A stretch of DNA of 64,000 nt. Origin: Euglena gracilis (lineage: Eukaryota > Euglenida > Euglenophyceae > Euglenales). The translations under genes were made by a program, and so were the position numbers. The stretch covers positions 63,136,046 through 63,200,045 of the forward strand of contig CP154954.1 in assembly GCA_039621445.1 (NCBI GenBank), read 5' to 3'. A model generated the notes under the pieces. The model searched no databases and was not told the DNA's origin. It was given only the letters and a program-made list of their open reading frames with translations. Positions 22,843-38,279 of this stretch are shown here, one piece after another. Position 1 is the stretch's first letter. The number at the start of each line of letters is the position of its first letter.

Positions 22843-22935
22843 ACCCACCCACCCACCCACCCACCCACCCACCCACCCACATCACACATATCACATCACA
22901 CACAAACACAGCACACACATGCACATGCACGCACA
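22843..22935. repeat. (CCCA)n then (CA)n-rich microsatellite
   Basis: About nine CCCA/ACCC units (22843-22880) run into irregular CACATCACA/CACACA sequence. The frames that read open through it are repeat artefacts. Confidence 0.85.
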
Positions 22936-23689
22936 CCACCCAGACAAACAACGGACCAGGTTTTACCTCTGTTTTGTGACGAGGACCGTAACTTATTTGT
23001 GACTAATTGCTTTGCTGTTTCCTTTTGTGGAAGGGAATGGATAGCTTTGGGAACACGGTGACCCTCAAAAAAGGCAATCTGCGTTCCAAAATACCAAAAT
23101 CGGCAAAAAAATTGGAAAGAGAAGCTAACTTTCATGCAAAAATCAGGGCCGTATTGCGGAATTTTGTTTTGTCCGAAAAATTTCCCAGACGAAATTAAAA
23201 AACCGACAGGAAAATTCACAAAAAAAAAACACCCTGCAAAAATGCTAATTTTTACAAAATTGAAAAGCGCAAAAAATAGATTTTGCGTTACCCCCGCTGC
23301 TGAACCTAAGGTGGAAAGACCACAGCTCAAGCCTGCACCTGTGTGGCACATATGAAATAATTACATGTGCTACATAAGCTGCCTGATAATAATTTTTCAG
23401 AATTTCTAAATTAAAATCTTGAATTAAGTTCTTAACCAATTCATCATCCAAAATTTTGAAAATTACTGTATCCAGAAGAAGAAAAATACAAAAGGGAGGA
23501 AAACATCGTTGTTTGGGTGTTCATATGATTATTCTGAATATTCAAGGTTATTTGTCAAACATTTGTGGTAATCTTAGGTGGTCTCCTTCGCTCACAAAAG
23601 TCGACTTGCCTTGCGCAATCGTGCAATCCGGGACCCATTCTGGAATTGTGGCCATTTTGGGGTCGTTTTAGGTTTTTTGGGTGAAAACA

Positions 23690-24330
23690 CGTGCCTCAAA
23701 ACTCGTTAAACGAGACATCGAGCGCAAAGGGAATTCGAAGGTTCCAATTCAAATCGCGAGAACAGCATTGGAGAGTTCTGAAAATACAGCTTTTCACACC
23801 ACGGACCTTGCGGTCTTACACATTCTACCACCTGGGAGCTGATCGACAAGTTCACAGCTCCGAAGAGTACCCGCCCGGCAACGACTGCTGCCTGAACGGC
23901 CGCTTTTTTGGACCGCAATGACATGGGGGGACCCGGAGTTCTAACCCCATTTCGTCGCCTACTGGAAGGCTCTAGTTTGGAGAACAAATCAAATGCATAC
24001 GACCCCGGCCAGAAAAACAACTGAACGCAGGGCTCCGTGAACACCCGAAACTCACTCTGAAAAAGGGGGTTGAACGGGGTGGCATTTCTCAACAACTGAA
24101 AATGGCTGATATCCATTCGGACTTAAAGGTGACGCAGTTGGGGTATGATTTCACACACTTCAACAAATGCTCTGTTGTGCAGCATCTCAAGGCATGTGAA
24201 TGAGGTGCGACAAAGGGGCAAAGAAGACTTGTTTTTTTGTCAGGATGTAGGACATCGAAATCACATTCCTGTCCAACGGCTGATGGAAAGATACGTCCCA
24301 GGGTTCAAAATACGTTTCAGGGGAACATGA
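23690..24330 (+). other. Plus-strand protein-like segment with several frame breaks
   Basis: Three consecutive plus-strand frames read protein-like in turn: about 23691-23921, 23893-24021 (DMGGPGVLTPFRRLLEGSS) and about 24022-24200 (MADIHSDLKVTQLGYDF). Stops or frame changes separate them. No splice sites clearly join them and I recognise no family. A decayed transposon gene is the simplest reading. The rest of 22.96-24.70 kb holds no other feature I can support. Confidence 0.25.
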
Positions 24331-24761
24331 CGGATGGCACCCTATCGTGAATCCATTTCTGATAAGGTCCCAATGAGGATAAATTAACTGTGTTACTTGC
24401 ACAACCGCACAAACAAAAACAAAAAAGTTACCTGCACAACTGTGAAAAAGGGTGTAAATTTCAAACAATTGCACAATTGCGCAAATATATTTCAAAAATA
24501 AATACAATTACACACTTCCCATTGTCCATGAGATTCTGAAAAAAGGTCTTCACCTTAAGTACTCTACACATTGGTGAAAACAAAGGCTCCTGATACTGTT
24601 AAAATTATTGCCTGCTGTGCTTTGCCTCGACACCTGTCCCCGCAGTATCTGCCGCAATGGATCCTGCAAGCCAGAAGACAGAGTTTCCGAGCAGCTTCAT
24701 TTCCCTTTGAAAATCAGGGGCTACCTCACTCATGCCCCCTTCTACGATAAAGATGGATCAC

Positions 24762-27336
24762 CAATTTCCCTCCTCTGGAAAACCCTGAACATCCTTCTGC
24801 ACGTCTTCCAACTCTAGCTGTGAGAGCCCTTCCCTGCTGGCCGGTGGGCACTGCGACCGGTGCCCTCATAGCTCGGTCGGGCCGACACTCCAAAAAAACC
24901 CACCACTCTCCCCATTTTCTGGACCGGCCAACCTTCCCAAACCGGTGCACACGAAAAAGGGGGCTGAGGGGTGGGTTTCCGGACCACTTTCTCTCCTTGG
25001 TGCGATGCAATTTCAAAACCAAAATCTTGATTTTCCACGACACAAACCATTGTCCACCTTAACATTCTTTACATTTGGCGACTGGAATGCGACAGCCACC
25101 CAACCCAGAAAGCAACAAACCACTGTCCCTGCGGTGGCAATTCATAACGTGTGCAAAAGTGGGAGAGCCGCGATCGAAACAAAAAAAATGGAGCTCGTAA
25201 ACAACAGCTGGACTTTTCACTTGATTTTGTCCATACGATTATCTCTGGCATTTGTTCTTCAATATGAGGCAACCCATGACAACGACACAACAACCCAAGT
25301 TAATGCTTTCTGAAAGACCCCTGACAGAAAAATTTCAAAAATAAGGAACTTATCTGTTTCCCAGGCATGGCAGCCAACGACACTCCTTCAGCTGCCATTG
25401 TTCTCCTTCACTGGAAGGGGTGAACCCTGCCACTTTCGTCACTTTTATCACAAAACAAGGATATCCCGGCATTTTGCAGTTTTGGGGCACTTTTTTTTTC
25501 TTCTGGGAGAGTATTCCAGGTAATGACTTTTGAGCACAATTCATTCTTTGAACCCACAAAGAATTTTCTTGGCCAGTGTTTTCACCAACAGAGCTTTCAA
25601 ACCGCAGAAGACCTTGGGAATACTCTCTGGGGGGTGGCTGGGTCGACGGGGCGTGGGGGGGCCCACACCGGTGGGGCGTCGTCGCTCACCTTCGCCTTCG
25701 CCTTCGCCGCGCGCTTCGGGGCGGGCTTGGCCTCCTTCTTGGCCGCGTCCTTCGCCTTGGAGGGTGGGCGGCCCCGGCCCTTCGCCGCCGGCGCCGCGGG
25801 GGGGGGCGGCGGCGGGCTTGGCGGCCCGCGGCTTGGCGGCCGCCTTGGGGGTGGCGGAGCCCCGCTTGACGGCAGAGACGGAGGGGGCGGGGGGGGGGGA
25901 GTGGGGGGGGCAGCATGAACCCTCGAAGGACGCAAGCAACCTATGAATGAGTTGCGCCCCCTCTGCTGCAAACCTCCCTGCCACGTGTGCTGGTCCCATC
26001 TGACCCGTGCTCGGAATCCCCTCCAGGCGGGCAAAAGTCTGTCCCTATTGCCCTGTTGGAGTGGCTGGTGGTAGTGCAAGCGAGTGAACCACAACAGGCA
26101 CACCGCACAGCCAGAGAACGACTGTGAGGACTTTTCTTGCAACTGTGCGGAAAATTTTGGCGTGGGAAACTGGATGGGATTTCATGCTCGTCTTCCACAA
26201 CGGAAACCGATGTGTTCCCTCAACAGGGAAGCGAACCGCTGCCTATCTGCAAATGAGATCGCAAAAAATATGGTGCCAATATTTTCTGGTTTCAGGCTTC
26301 ACGAAGGAGCCAGACACAACTTCAACGATTTGGACCTACCTGCCCAGCCAGGTTCACTCCACGCTGAGTGCAACCCCACCTGGCTCATCTCTGAGATCCA
26401 GAAATGCTTGGATTAGCAACACAGTTCTTTGAGGCGTATTACAACAGCACCAGACCTCACGAACTGTGGGGAACCAACACACACCCAACTGAATTTACCC
26501 CACAAAGACATGGGAAAACTGTGCCTGTCATACTTCGAACACGTTTCTTTTTCGCCGAGAGAGGCAACCCCAAGCACAATAGATATCGAAGGCGAGAAAA
26601 TGGCGCCCGTCCCCAGCTCAGGCCATTCCTCCGCCCCGTCGCCCACCTCGGCCCGGCCCGGCCCGGCCCGGCCCTGCTCAGCCACGGCTGGCTTCGGGGC
26701 CGCCTTCCGGCCCTTCGCGGCGGGGGCCGTGGAAGCATCCGCCGGAGCATCGGCGGCGGGAGGGGCGGCGGCGGCAGGGGACGCCCGCCGGGGCCCGGGC
26801 ATTGGGGGTTGGAACGGGAGGGAGACGTTTTTTTTGGAAATCATTGGGATGGTCAATGTCCCTTGGGGGTTGTTGGGGGGGGGGGGGGCAGTGCAGCCCA
26901 TGGTTTTCCGTCGGCATGTTCAGCAGGGAGTTGCGTAAATTGAGGGTCCGGAAACTGAATGAATTGAATGAAATGAAGTTGAATAAATCTGTCGAATTTG
27001 TTGTGGTTGTGCATTTGTGATGATTCTTGATTTGATCTACCCAAAGTTTTGCGAACTTTTGTAGGCCTCCAGAAAAATGACGGCAACTTTGGGAGTGGGC
27101 ACCACAAAAACCGCCACCCCCATAAAGGTATCACAAAAGCAAAAGACCCACATTATTTTTCTTGCCTCCCCCCAAAAAAAGACAGCAGACGTTTCCTCCT
27201 GATTTCACCTTGGAGATGACACATAATTGTTTTTCTTGTTGGATCAACTTGAAATCTGAAGGGTCTGAAGGGAATTGTCGGGCAGCCCCTGGGGATCGGT
27301 CGCCTTCTTGGTCGCCGTGGCTTTGGGCCGGCCCAT
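24762..27336 (-). CDS. AT-hook / histone-H1-like basic nuclear protein, frame broken in a C-run
   Basis: The start exon begins at ATG 27336 (MGRPKATATKKATDPQ; Gly-Arg-Pro is an AT-hook core). An Ala/Pro/Lys-rich segment follows at about 26790-26690 (PADASTAPAAKGRKAAPKP). Exon 25864-25690 gives RGSATPKAAAKPRAAKP, then AAKGRGRPPSKAKDAAKKEA (a second AT-hook, GRGRP), and ends at a strong donor AAG|GTGAGC. Exon 24817-24762 (LELEDVQKDVQGFPEEGNW) adds an acidic stretch in matching phase. Such proteins bind the DNA minor groove or linker DNA in chromatin. The two halves of the 25864 exon are in different frames, separated by a C homopolymer near 25799-25806; one base more or less would join them. 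The 5' boundary of the middle segment is not resolved and more exons may follow below 24762. Confidence 0.6.
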
Positions 27337-28239
27337 TTTGTTTGAAGTGCAGTGAAGCTGTGGGGCACCGACAGGCAACGGTGAAACAAAAAAGCAATAC
27401 CACAACCTTTGAGTATTGGATCCACAGCCCTCATGTTGGAGTGTGAGGGTGGCCACGTACTTTTACCCGAACCAGCCTTTTGCTTCACCAGGATCTGGGC
27501 AAAACCGGCGTTATGCACCCCAAACTGGTTCTGGGGGCGCAATTTTGCCACTGAGCTGGCATTCGGTGACGCCGGTTCTGACCCGAAAATGACAAATCAG
27601 CCGTCCAGCCCAAAATGCAGAAAGGGGTGTATGTTGAAAATTGCTTGGTGTTTGTCCAAAACCAATGAAATTTCAACACTGGTTCACAAAACAGCAAATC
27701 TTTGTAATGGCAAATATGCTCCAGTATAAATAACTGTATCAACCACGGTAAGCATCTCATGAAATAATCCATAAGAATCTCATCTTTTCGTGTTTTGGGA
27801 ATATTGACTGGCGCAGAAATGCAATGAGGCAAAGCATTTGTGCAAAATTCGGAAGATAAACAGGGACAGGAAATCACTTTCCACCTCTGATTGGCACAAT
27901 CTTCTGATCCAATAGCAGAAGCAGGATGTGCTCCAAAGCAGGATGTTTTCAAATGACGATACACAAGGTTTACAGCACAATCTGGAGTGAATAAGCTTTG
28001 GAATAACCCCCAGGGCCAAGCGACAAAAAAAATCTGGATATCAACATCTGGTTCCTTTTAACACCAAATCAGGTTCGAATTAAATGATAAATGAACAAGC
28101 CTTTCTGTGATGTTCATAAATTGACATGTGTGGGGTACAACACAATGAACTTCTGGATCCCTCACTCTGTCCAACAAATCACTGAATTGGGAATCAATAT
28201 GCCATCCACGCATGCGCGTGCACGCCTGCACGCACGCAG

Positions 28240-28505
<266 letters not shown>

Positions 28506-28595
28506 GCAGGCAGGCGAACATGCACATCAATACAAAAGCGTGCACATCATGCAGCTGTAGAACAGCATTGGTGTAGAATTCATGATAGAAAAAAT

Positions 28596-31589
<2,994 letters not shown>

Positions 31590-31723
31590 CTGCATCCACG
31601 GCGGCGCCCCTGGCTCTGCTGCTGTGTCTGAGTCCTGCTGGAGAGAGGGGGCCGGCTGAAGGGGAGCCCTATACTGGGTCCATAGGCCACGGGTGGTCTT
31701 TGTGGAGAGGGGGTAAATAAAAG

Positions 31724-31822
31724 GGGTGGGTGTGGGTGTGGGTGTGGGTGTGGGTGTGGGTGTGGGTGTGGGTGTGGGTGTGGGTGTGGGTGTGGGTGTG
31801 GGTGTGGGTGTGGGTGTGGGTC
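31724..31822. repeat. (GGGTGT)n hexanucleotide array
   Basis: About 16 uninterrupted GGGTGT units. The G-rich hexamer resembles telomere-type repeats in composition but lies far inside a gene-bearing region, so it reads as an ordinary satellite. Confidence 0.95.
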
Positions 31823-32111
31823 CGCTGTTTATGTTGGCCAAAGTGGCCAAATGAGAGAGTTGGAGTTGGCAAATTGGAGGTCTCAACCAAAATGGTAGAC
31901 ACAGACACAGAAGCTTTGGGCAGAAACTTTCGAGGGCAGCCAAGGGCATGAAGGCAACAGATCTCCACACAATGATGGAAATTTGTAGGGTGGGCCCCAA
32001 AAAAAACATCAAAAAATATGGGCGGGATTTTGTTCCACCGTTTCAGCGGTTGACTGCCCCAATCTGATTCACCCCAAATTTTCGGCAAGAGAACAAGGGG
32101 AGGGGAACAAA

Positions 32112-35100
32112 TCAGAGGCTCCAGTCGGCGTGCTTGGCCATGAAATCTTGCACCACGGAGGAGTTGCATTGGAGGTACCTGCCAGGCAGCCTAACCAGCC
32201 CAGTGTCCTACCCTGCTTTTCTCCACTGGCCTGGCTGCCAGAGGACGTCTTTCGGGTTGGCTCGGCTGTCTGGACATGGAAGATGAGCATCACGCTTTCG
32301 AGAACCCTGGGGCAGGGCTGGACAGACAAACAGACAATGCCCCTTGGCACCAGGGGCAGTCCTGGCAGACAGAACAGGGCAGTCCTGGCAGACAGAACAG
32401 GGCAGTCCTGGACGTGAGCATGAAAGCAAGCCACAAATCCGCTGCCCTGCTGTTACGCCCTTTTAAGACTTAAACCCCATTCGATTCCCAGGTAGCCCCA
32501 TTCTATTCCCAGGTAATACACTGGGTTCATATGCCATGGGTGGTCTTTGCGGGGAGGGGGCAGGTGAGAGTGGAAGGGGGGAATACTGTCTCCTTGCAGG
32601 GGCGTGTGGGTAAGTGTGTGGGTGGGTGGGTGGGTGGGTGGGTGTGGGTGTTGGTGTGGGTGCCCTTATTATTCACATCCTTCCCCGCCTGCTTGTCTGC
32701 CTATCTGATCTGTCTTCTCACAACAGAAAAATACCCCAATGCGGCAGCAGAAATAAGTGATGTACTCCCCCCCGGAAAGTTGTCAACACCAATCAGCTGG
32801 TACCACTGGGCATGGTCTTGTGGAGTATTGATGACAATAGGCTGGTTTGTCAGGTCCTGGCCCAAAGTGCCGCAGCAGCTGCAGCATGCACACCACCAGG
32901 GCCTCATCCATCTGCATGAACAGAGAAACACACCGAGACAGGGGGGGGGGGGACCACCAATAGAGGGGGGGAACAAACCAAAAATCAACCAAGGATCGTG
33001 GTCTCTGACTTACCATGGTGCATGCACTGAGAAACAATGGCACATGGAAGCAACATATGCGATGGAGAATGATGATGACGATGATGATGACGACGACGAC
33101 GACGACGACGACGATGATGATAAAGAATAACAGTGCATATCTCTTCTCGTTGCTGTATCCACTGGAGCACACCTCAAATCTGTATCGTACTGGAAGAATG
33201 GACCGCTTCAACACCACCTGTGCCAGAGAAGACCAACAGACATTACCACAATATGATGCAGCAGGTGGAACACCAATGAAGGCTGAGGGAGGAAGTTAAC
33301 GACCAAAGGGCGGCCTATTTCACCCCCTGGTCTGCCAGAAATGGACCACTCTTTGGCCTTTCACATCAAATGGATGCCCCATCGAAAAGGGCGGAGGTGT
33401 ACGACAAAGCCTGGTACTAAAATGGGGAGTGGGGAGCACCTATGTCGGCAACCCAGAACGTGCCAGCTTCCTGCCTGAAAACAAGTGTATGTTGAGTTTT
33501 CTGAAACCCAAAAGTTTCTTTTTTATTGAAGAGGAGAGATGGAGGAGAGATGCTCTCTTGTAAATGCACATCGTCCGAGGCATGGGGTCTGATTGGTTCT
33601 AATTAAACACAGAAGAATACCGCATTGTTCCTTCCAGAGGCAGAACAGGAATCATCACCAATGGCGTTCCCCTTGCGCTGCACACCTCCTCCACCGGCAA
33701 CTGTGGCGGGGTCGCAGTACATCGCATGCCGATGCCAGTGCGCCCCCGGTGGATCATGGAGCACTTCCCCACGCCCTCGAAGGCCCGCCCGCACTCGCTG
33801 TCGCTGGGTTGGAACACGTGGCGGGTCAGTTTGCCGACGAAGGTGGGGCAGAAGCGGTCCTCAGCACTGCGAGCCTGAGGCGCCCACCCAAAGACTGTCC
33901 ATCATTAAACCAACGCCCACAACACCACAAAAAAATTGTTTGGCCATGTGTGTGGGCGGTGCATTCGCACACTGGTGGCAGTTTGTTTTGGGATTCCAGC
34001 TGAAATGCAAGCCCAAACCTTCCATCCTGAGGACGTCAGGGTACTACAAACATATTTAATTTTCGTAATAGGATATATGTGTTCTGGTTATGTAAAACAA
34101 ACATATTAAAGAAGATATATATATATGTATATATGTATGTATATATATATATATATATATATATACAGGAGGAGATTTATGGTTCATTGCTGTCCACAGA
34201 GCAGAAAGATGGCCAGGGATTTTCTAAAAGATCCCTGGGGGTTCCGGGCTGTAAAAAAGATGCTGGCTGGATAAAAAGGTGGCAGGACCCCCCCCCCCAG
34301 GGGTGGGGGGTCGATGATGGGGGGGGGGTACCCCGAAAACAGGGGGGGGGAAGCCCAAATCCAGCTGGGTTGGCATTTTGGGCCAAAATATGGAGGGCAA
34401 AACCCAAACCCCCCCCAAGCCCAATGAACACTGAATGAAATCTGGACGGTCCAGACGAGGGATGTTCATTAGTCATCGGTTGTGTGGCATTTCCATTGCT
34501 ATAAACAGTGACAAACAAGTCGGTCCGGACACCCCTTCTTCATTGGGCAAGGGGGTTCATTAGACATGCGGAGGTCTCAAAAATGGCCAATTCTGGGCCA
34601 TTTTCGACCCTCTTTTTTAAAAAAAACTTTGGCCCTTGGCGCCGAACGTTCTTCAGTCCACCCTGGCTTCGCCGGGCTGTCCCCAACTTTATCTCAGTGG
34701 ACTCGCCGGGGTAGGGGGGGACGCAGCCGGCTGGGAGCTGCTGGCTGGGAAACAAGTGCTGGCTGGCTGCCCCCAGGGCGGTGGGCCCCTCCGGCTGATG
34801 AAAAACCCCGGCAAATGACGTTAATCCGCAGCAGTGCCGTCGCCAGGAATTCCGTAACAGCGCCATGGCGCCAACACACCTTGGCCAAGGCAAAGATGTC
34901 GCGGTCCATGTCATGGATGGAAGGGGCCGGACCCAAGGGACGTCCTGCAGATATCGACAGACGGCGAAGAGAGGCTTCAGATGCATACGCAGATGCAGTA
35001 TGCATATGCAGGCTACAGATGCATACTTCCTTTCCTGTATTCCCTCTAAAAGGTCTTTGCGGTTTCCACAGCCTTGTTCACAAACACTGGGGGAAAGTCC

Positions 35101-37453
35101 AGCGGAGCAAACTAATAGCCCACATACAACTGGGCCCAAAGCAACATATGTGCGGCGGGGCACTGAGAGGAAACCTGACGAGTTCGCGGGTGGACGACGC
35201 ACAAGAGGGGCAGCGGGGATGGTGGGCGGCGGAGCGATGTGCTGGGGGGCCGGAGGGCGGCCGGCTGTGGTGGGCAGCGACGGGGCTGCGGCGTCGCTGG
35301 TCGAGGTGGGCCGGCCGGCTGGTCCCGCTGGTCCAGCTGTGGGCAGACAACGCCACCTTAGCAGCCCAGGGAAGCTTGGGAAGTCAGGGGGCTGAGTTTG
35401 TGCGAAAATTTGACAGTATTTTTTTTGAAAATAAGTTCAAGTAAAAAACCCAGTTAATCGTCAACTACATTTACCGGCGCTGCGTTGGACTGGGTTGGGC
35501 TGCCCTCTGCGTTCAGGAACAAATATGCCTTTCACTTCGCCAGCGATGTGGAACGCCTCCCCCCGACCGACCCAGCAAACTGGGGCGGTGGCTGTGCACA
35601 GCCACGGCCTGGCGGGTCATCGCGGGGGCGTACCCCGGGGAAGCGCCGCGGGCAGGCGCCGCTTCGCTGTGGTGAGGGTGAGCGTCCCCACATGGCTGTT
35701 CACTTTACAGATCATCCGTGCACTGACTGACAGCAACAATGCTTTTTCGCTCACTTATCTCTGAACACTGTCACATAAATTCCCACTGACATAAACAGGA
35801 AGTATGTTCATTTGGAAACATCCGAAGCGGAGCCCAGAGAGAAGGAGGTACGTAAGTTGGACAACTTTTTCTGATGAAAAAAGAATGCAAAAACAGATCA
35901 AACCAAAATGCACAATTCAAATCATTTCTGATTTGTTCACATATATTTTTTGACGCTTCAAATTTTTGGATCTCTTTTACGCTTCATTCGACGCTCAACT
36001 ATGTCAATGATGCTGTATGTTCAATTCCACCAATCAATCAATGCTGCACAATCAGCTGGAGTTGGTGTTGTGCTCTGCATTTTTGCGGGAAAAACACAAT
36101 CAAGTGTAGATTCAAATGTGAAATAGTGCAACAAATGCAAAAAAGGGGGATAGTATAAAAAGTAAGCAGAGACCTGAATCCTGGGGTTTTAAGCAGCGTA
36201 TACTGCGAACCGTCAGATGACTATTCCGTCCGTACATCTTTGTTGGAGCAATCACTTTTGTTAAAAAGAAAATTGCCGTTCTCAGAGGGAAACTTGAGTT
36301 TCCACTTTGCTTGATTTCTTTCAGAGGAGTGTGACAGGAGGACACAATTAATCAGAAACTGAGGGGGGGTGTATTATTTGGGAGTGGGGTTAACTCCCTG
36401 CTGGGTTGAGCATATGTCGGCATGCATGCTCGTATGCGCGCGGATGTGCAGGTGCTGATTTAAGTCCCCAATGCGATGCAATGCCAATGGGCTGCCCAAT
36501 GCCACGGCATGACCCAATTCAAGCGTTTGGCGTGCGAAGTCCGAAACACGGGCCTGGCCCCAATAGCCATTGGTGAAGCCGACCAGGACGAGGGCCACCA
36601 CGCTGAGCGCGGCGCACTGGCGGCCTCGATGCATGACATCGAGGCCCTCCCCTTCTGAGCAAAAAAATAGATTCCCCAACGACAACCTAGAGTTCCATCC
36701 CCCGGTGAACGTTTCGGCTTCGCCATTTGTAGCAACAGTTTTGTTCCTGGCCTTCCATTCCCTCCTCAGAGTCCCACCACCACGGAACCCCAACAATTGC
36801 AGTCGCTTCATTGCTCCAAAATCTATCGCAAACTATCCTCCTTCAAAAGCTCAAACCACGTGTCCCTGCTTTTTTTTTACTTTGAAAGAAAAAACACCTC
36901 GATTTCAAATGAGGTTTCACATACTACATACGGCAGGTGGCCTGCAGACAGCTAGGTGTCTTTTTGACAGATTGCATTTCCCAAAAGCAGACATTTCTCC
37001 TGTTCTTGCGGCTCACCATTCACTCAAAATCACCTGTTCTGTTGTTCAGCTTTGTTGTCTGAATTCAGGAAAGAAGACAAACGCTGAAGAGCAGTTCACC
37101 CGGAAATTGTACGCAGCAATGGAAAACAGAAGCGAGGCACACATTCCTTCGAATTCGTTCCGGGGGGGGGGAGATCAGGGATTGTGCGCCCGATGATCCG
37201 TGCCCTGTACAGAATTTGGGGGGGGGGTGAGAGGAAGCGAGGGTGCAGCGGGGGAGAGGGAGGGGCGGGAGGGGGTGGGCGCAGGGCTGTACGGCCCATC
37301 ACGGTGGGCAGTCATCCACCACCCACGGCGCTTCCGGGATTTCCGGGATTCCCACCCAGCCCTGGGGAGGCTTGCAGAGGCTTCCGGAGCGCAACGCAGC
37401 AGGAAGAGCCTCCGCAAGGAGGTTAATCGCGGCCCACCGCATGCGCAGATACG
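32112..37453 (-). CDS. Unidentified gene, at least six exons
   Basis: Exons with good splice sites: 37453-37356 (YLRMRWAAINLLAEALPAAL), about 36654-36554 (hydrophobic AALSVVALVLVGF), 34944-34880 (PSIHDMDRDIFALAK), 33875-33686 (GKLTRHVFQPSDSECGRAF, later CSMIHRGRTGIGMRC), 33217-33173 (VVLKRSILPVRYRFE), about 32914-32855 (MDEALVVCMLQLLRHFGPG), and terminal 32178-32112 (NSSVVQDFMAKHADWSL then TGA). The 33875 and 33217 exons join in phase; the other links are unproven because exons are missing between them. The frame of the 36654 exon is the least certain. Whether all belong to one gene is inference from strand and order. No family recognised. Confidence 0.5.
32353..32412. repeat. Tandem repeat of about 23 bp, 2.5 copies
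   Basis: GGGCAGTCCTGGCAGACAG repeats twice in full and once in part, in non-coding sequence. Confidence 0.8.
32610..32662. repeat. (GGGT)n / (GTGTGG) microsatellite
   Basis: GTGGGTGGGTGGGTGGGTGG runs into GGTGTTGGTGTGGGTG. It is on the same strand sense as the 31724 array. Confidence 0.85.
33066..33124. repeat. (GAY)n trinucleotide run
   Basis: Mixed GATGAC units, about 18 triplets, would encode poly-Asp on the plus strand or poly-Ile/Val/Ser on the minus strand depending on frame. It lies just downstream of the 33217-33173 exon, in the intron. Confidence 0.85.
34110..34166. repeat. (TA)n-rich run
   Basis: TATATATGTATATATGTATG runs into pure TA dinucleotides. Intronic, no gene. Confidence 0.85.
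34225..34810. repeat. Composite G/C-run element with CGGACACCCC inner inverted words
   Basis: Left: TTTTCTAAAAGATCCCTGGGG then GCTGGCTGGA, C-runs and G-runs. Right: GGCTGGGAGCTGCTGGCTGG and CCGGCTGATGAAAAACCCC. The core CTTGGCGCCGAACG is near 34635. Words shared with the 10990 and 12150 elements (CCAAATCCAGCTGGGTTGGCATT and GCTGGCTGG) show they are one family. TGAACACTGAATGA...GTTCATTAG in the middle suggests a second element nested inside. Confidence 0.5.
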
Positions 37454-37879
37454 CTGGGGTCGGCGCATCACCAAAGAGGAAAGGAGGGGAACGTTTCGAG
37501 GCAGGCCCTCTGGCTGTTAAAATGCGAGCCCCCCCCCACCACAGCATACTGTGCAGGGAATCTGAGACACAAATCAACGCTCGATGCTGGAAGGGGCGAG
37601 CCCTGGCTGGACAAAGGGCATGGAAACTTCAAAGAGTTCCTGGAATTTCCCAAAGATCTTCAGGCCAGTTATGCCGCCACCAGTTGGAAAACATGCCTGT
37701 GATGCCAATGGTTAAACCCTCATCTTCTTAGGGGGCATACCACAAAATCGGAATCCTGGCGTTTTGATTGCCTCCGTAACCAGCCTCCGCAGAGGTACAG
37801 GTGACCAAAAGTCGGATTCCAAACTTTATGGGACCCCACAAGAAGAATGTCCCAAAGAGCCTGGCTGGGAGAAGAATTT

Positions 37880-38103
37880 CCCCCCCAAAACGCACCCACC
37901 CACCCACCCACACCCGTCCACCCACCACATGCACACACAACACACAAACACACACACACACACACACACGAAACACACACACATAACACATAACACATAA
38001 CACACACACACACACACACACACAACACACACACACACACAACCCACCCACCCACTCACCCACCCACCCACCCACACACCCACCCACCCACACACACACA
38101 CAC

Positions 38104-38176
<73 letters not shown>
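37880..38176. repeat. (CA)n / (CCCA)n / (ATAACAC)n compound microsatellite
   Basis: CCCA blocks at about 37890-37925 and 38044-38090, three ATAACACATAACAC units near 37983, and a CA run from 38090 to 38175. It lies just downstream of the stop codon at 38280. Confidence 0.95.
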
Positions 38177-38177
<1 letters not shown>

Positions 38178-38279
38178 GGAAATGAATGGGCTTGGACAGC
38201 CAGAGGGCCCCTGGCAGTCTGGCACAGATGGGCTGCTTGTCCTCAAGGAGGACCCAACCGTTGCCTGCCAGACCGCGGG

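Noticed and set aside
31724-31822. Telomere or interstitial telomeric repeat
   Set aside because: GGGTGT is not a telomere unit I know, and the array is one of many G-rich microsatellites here.
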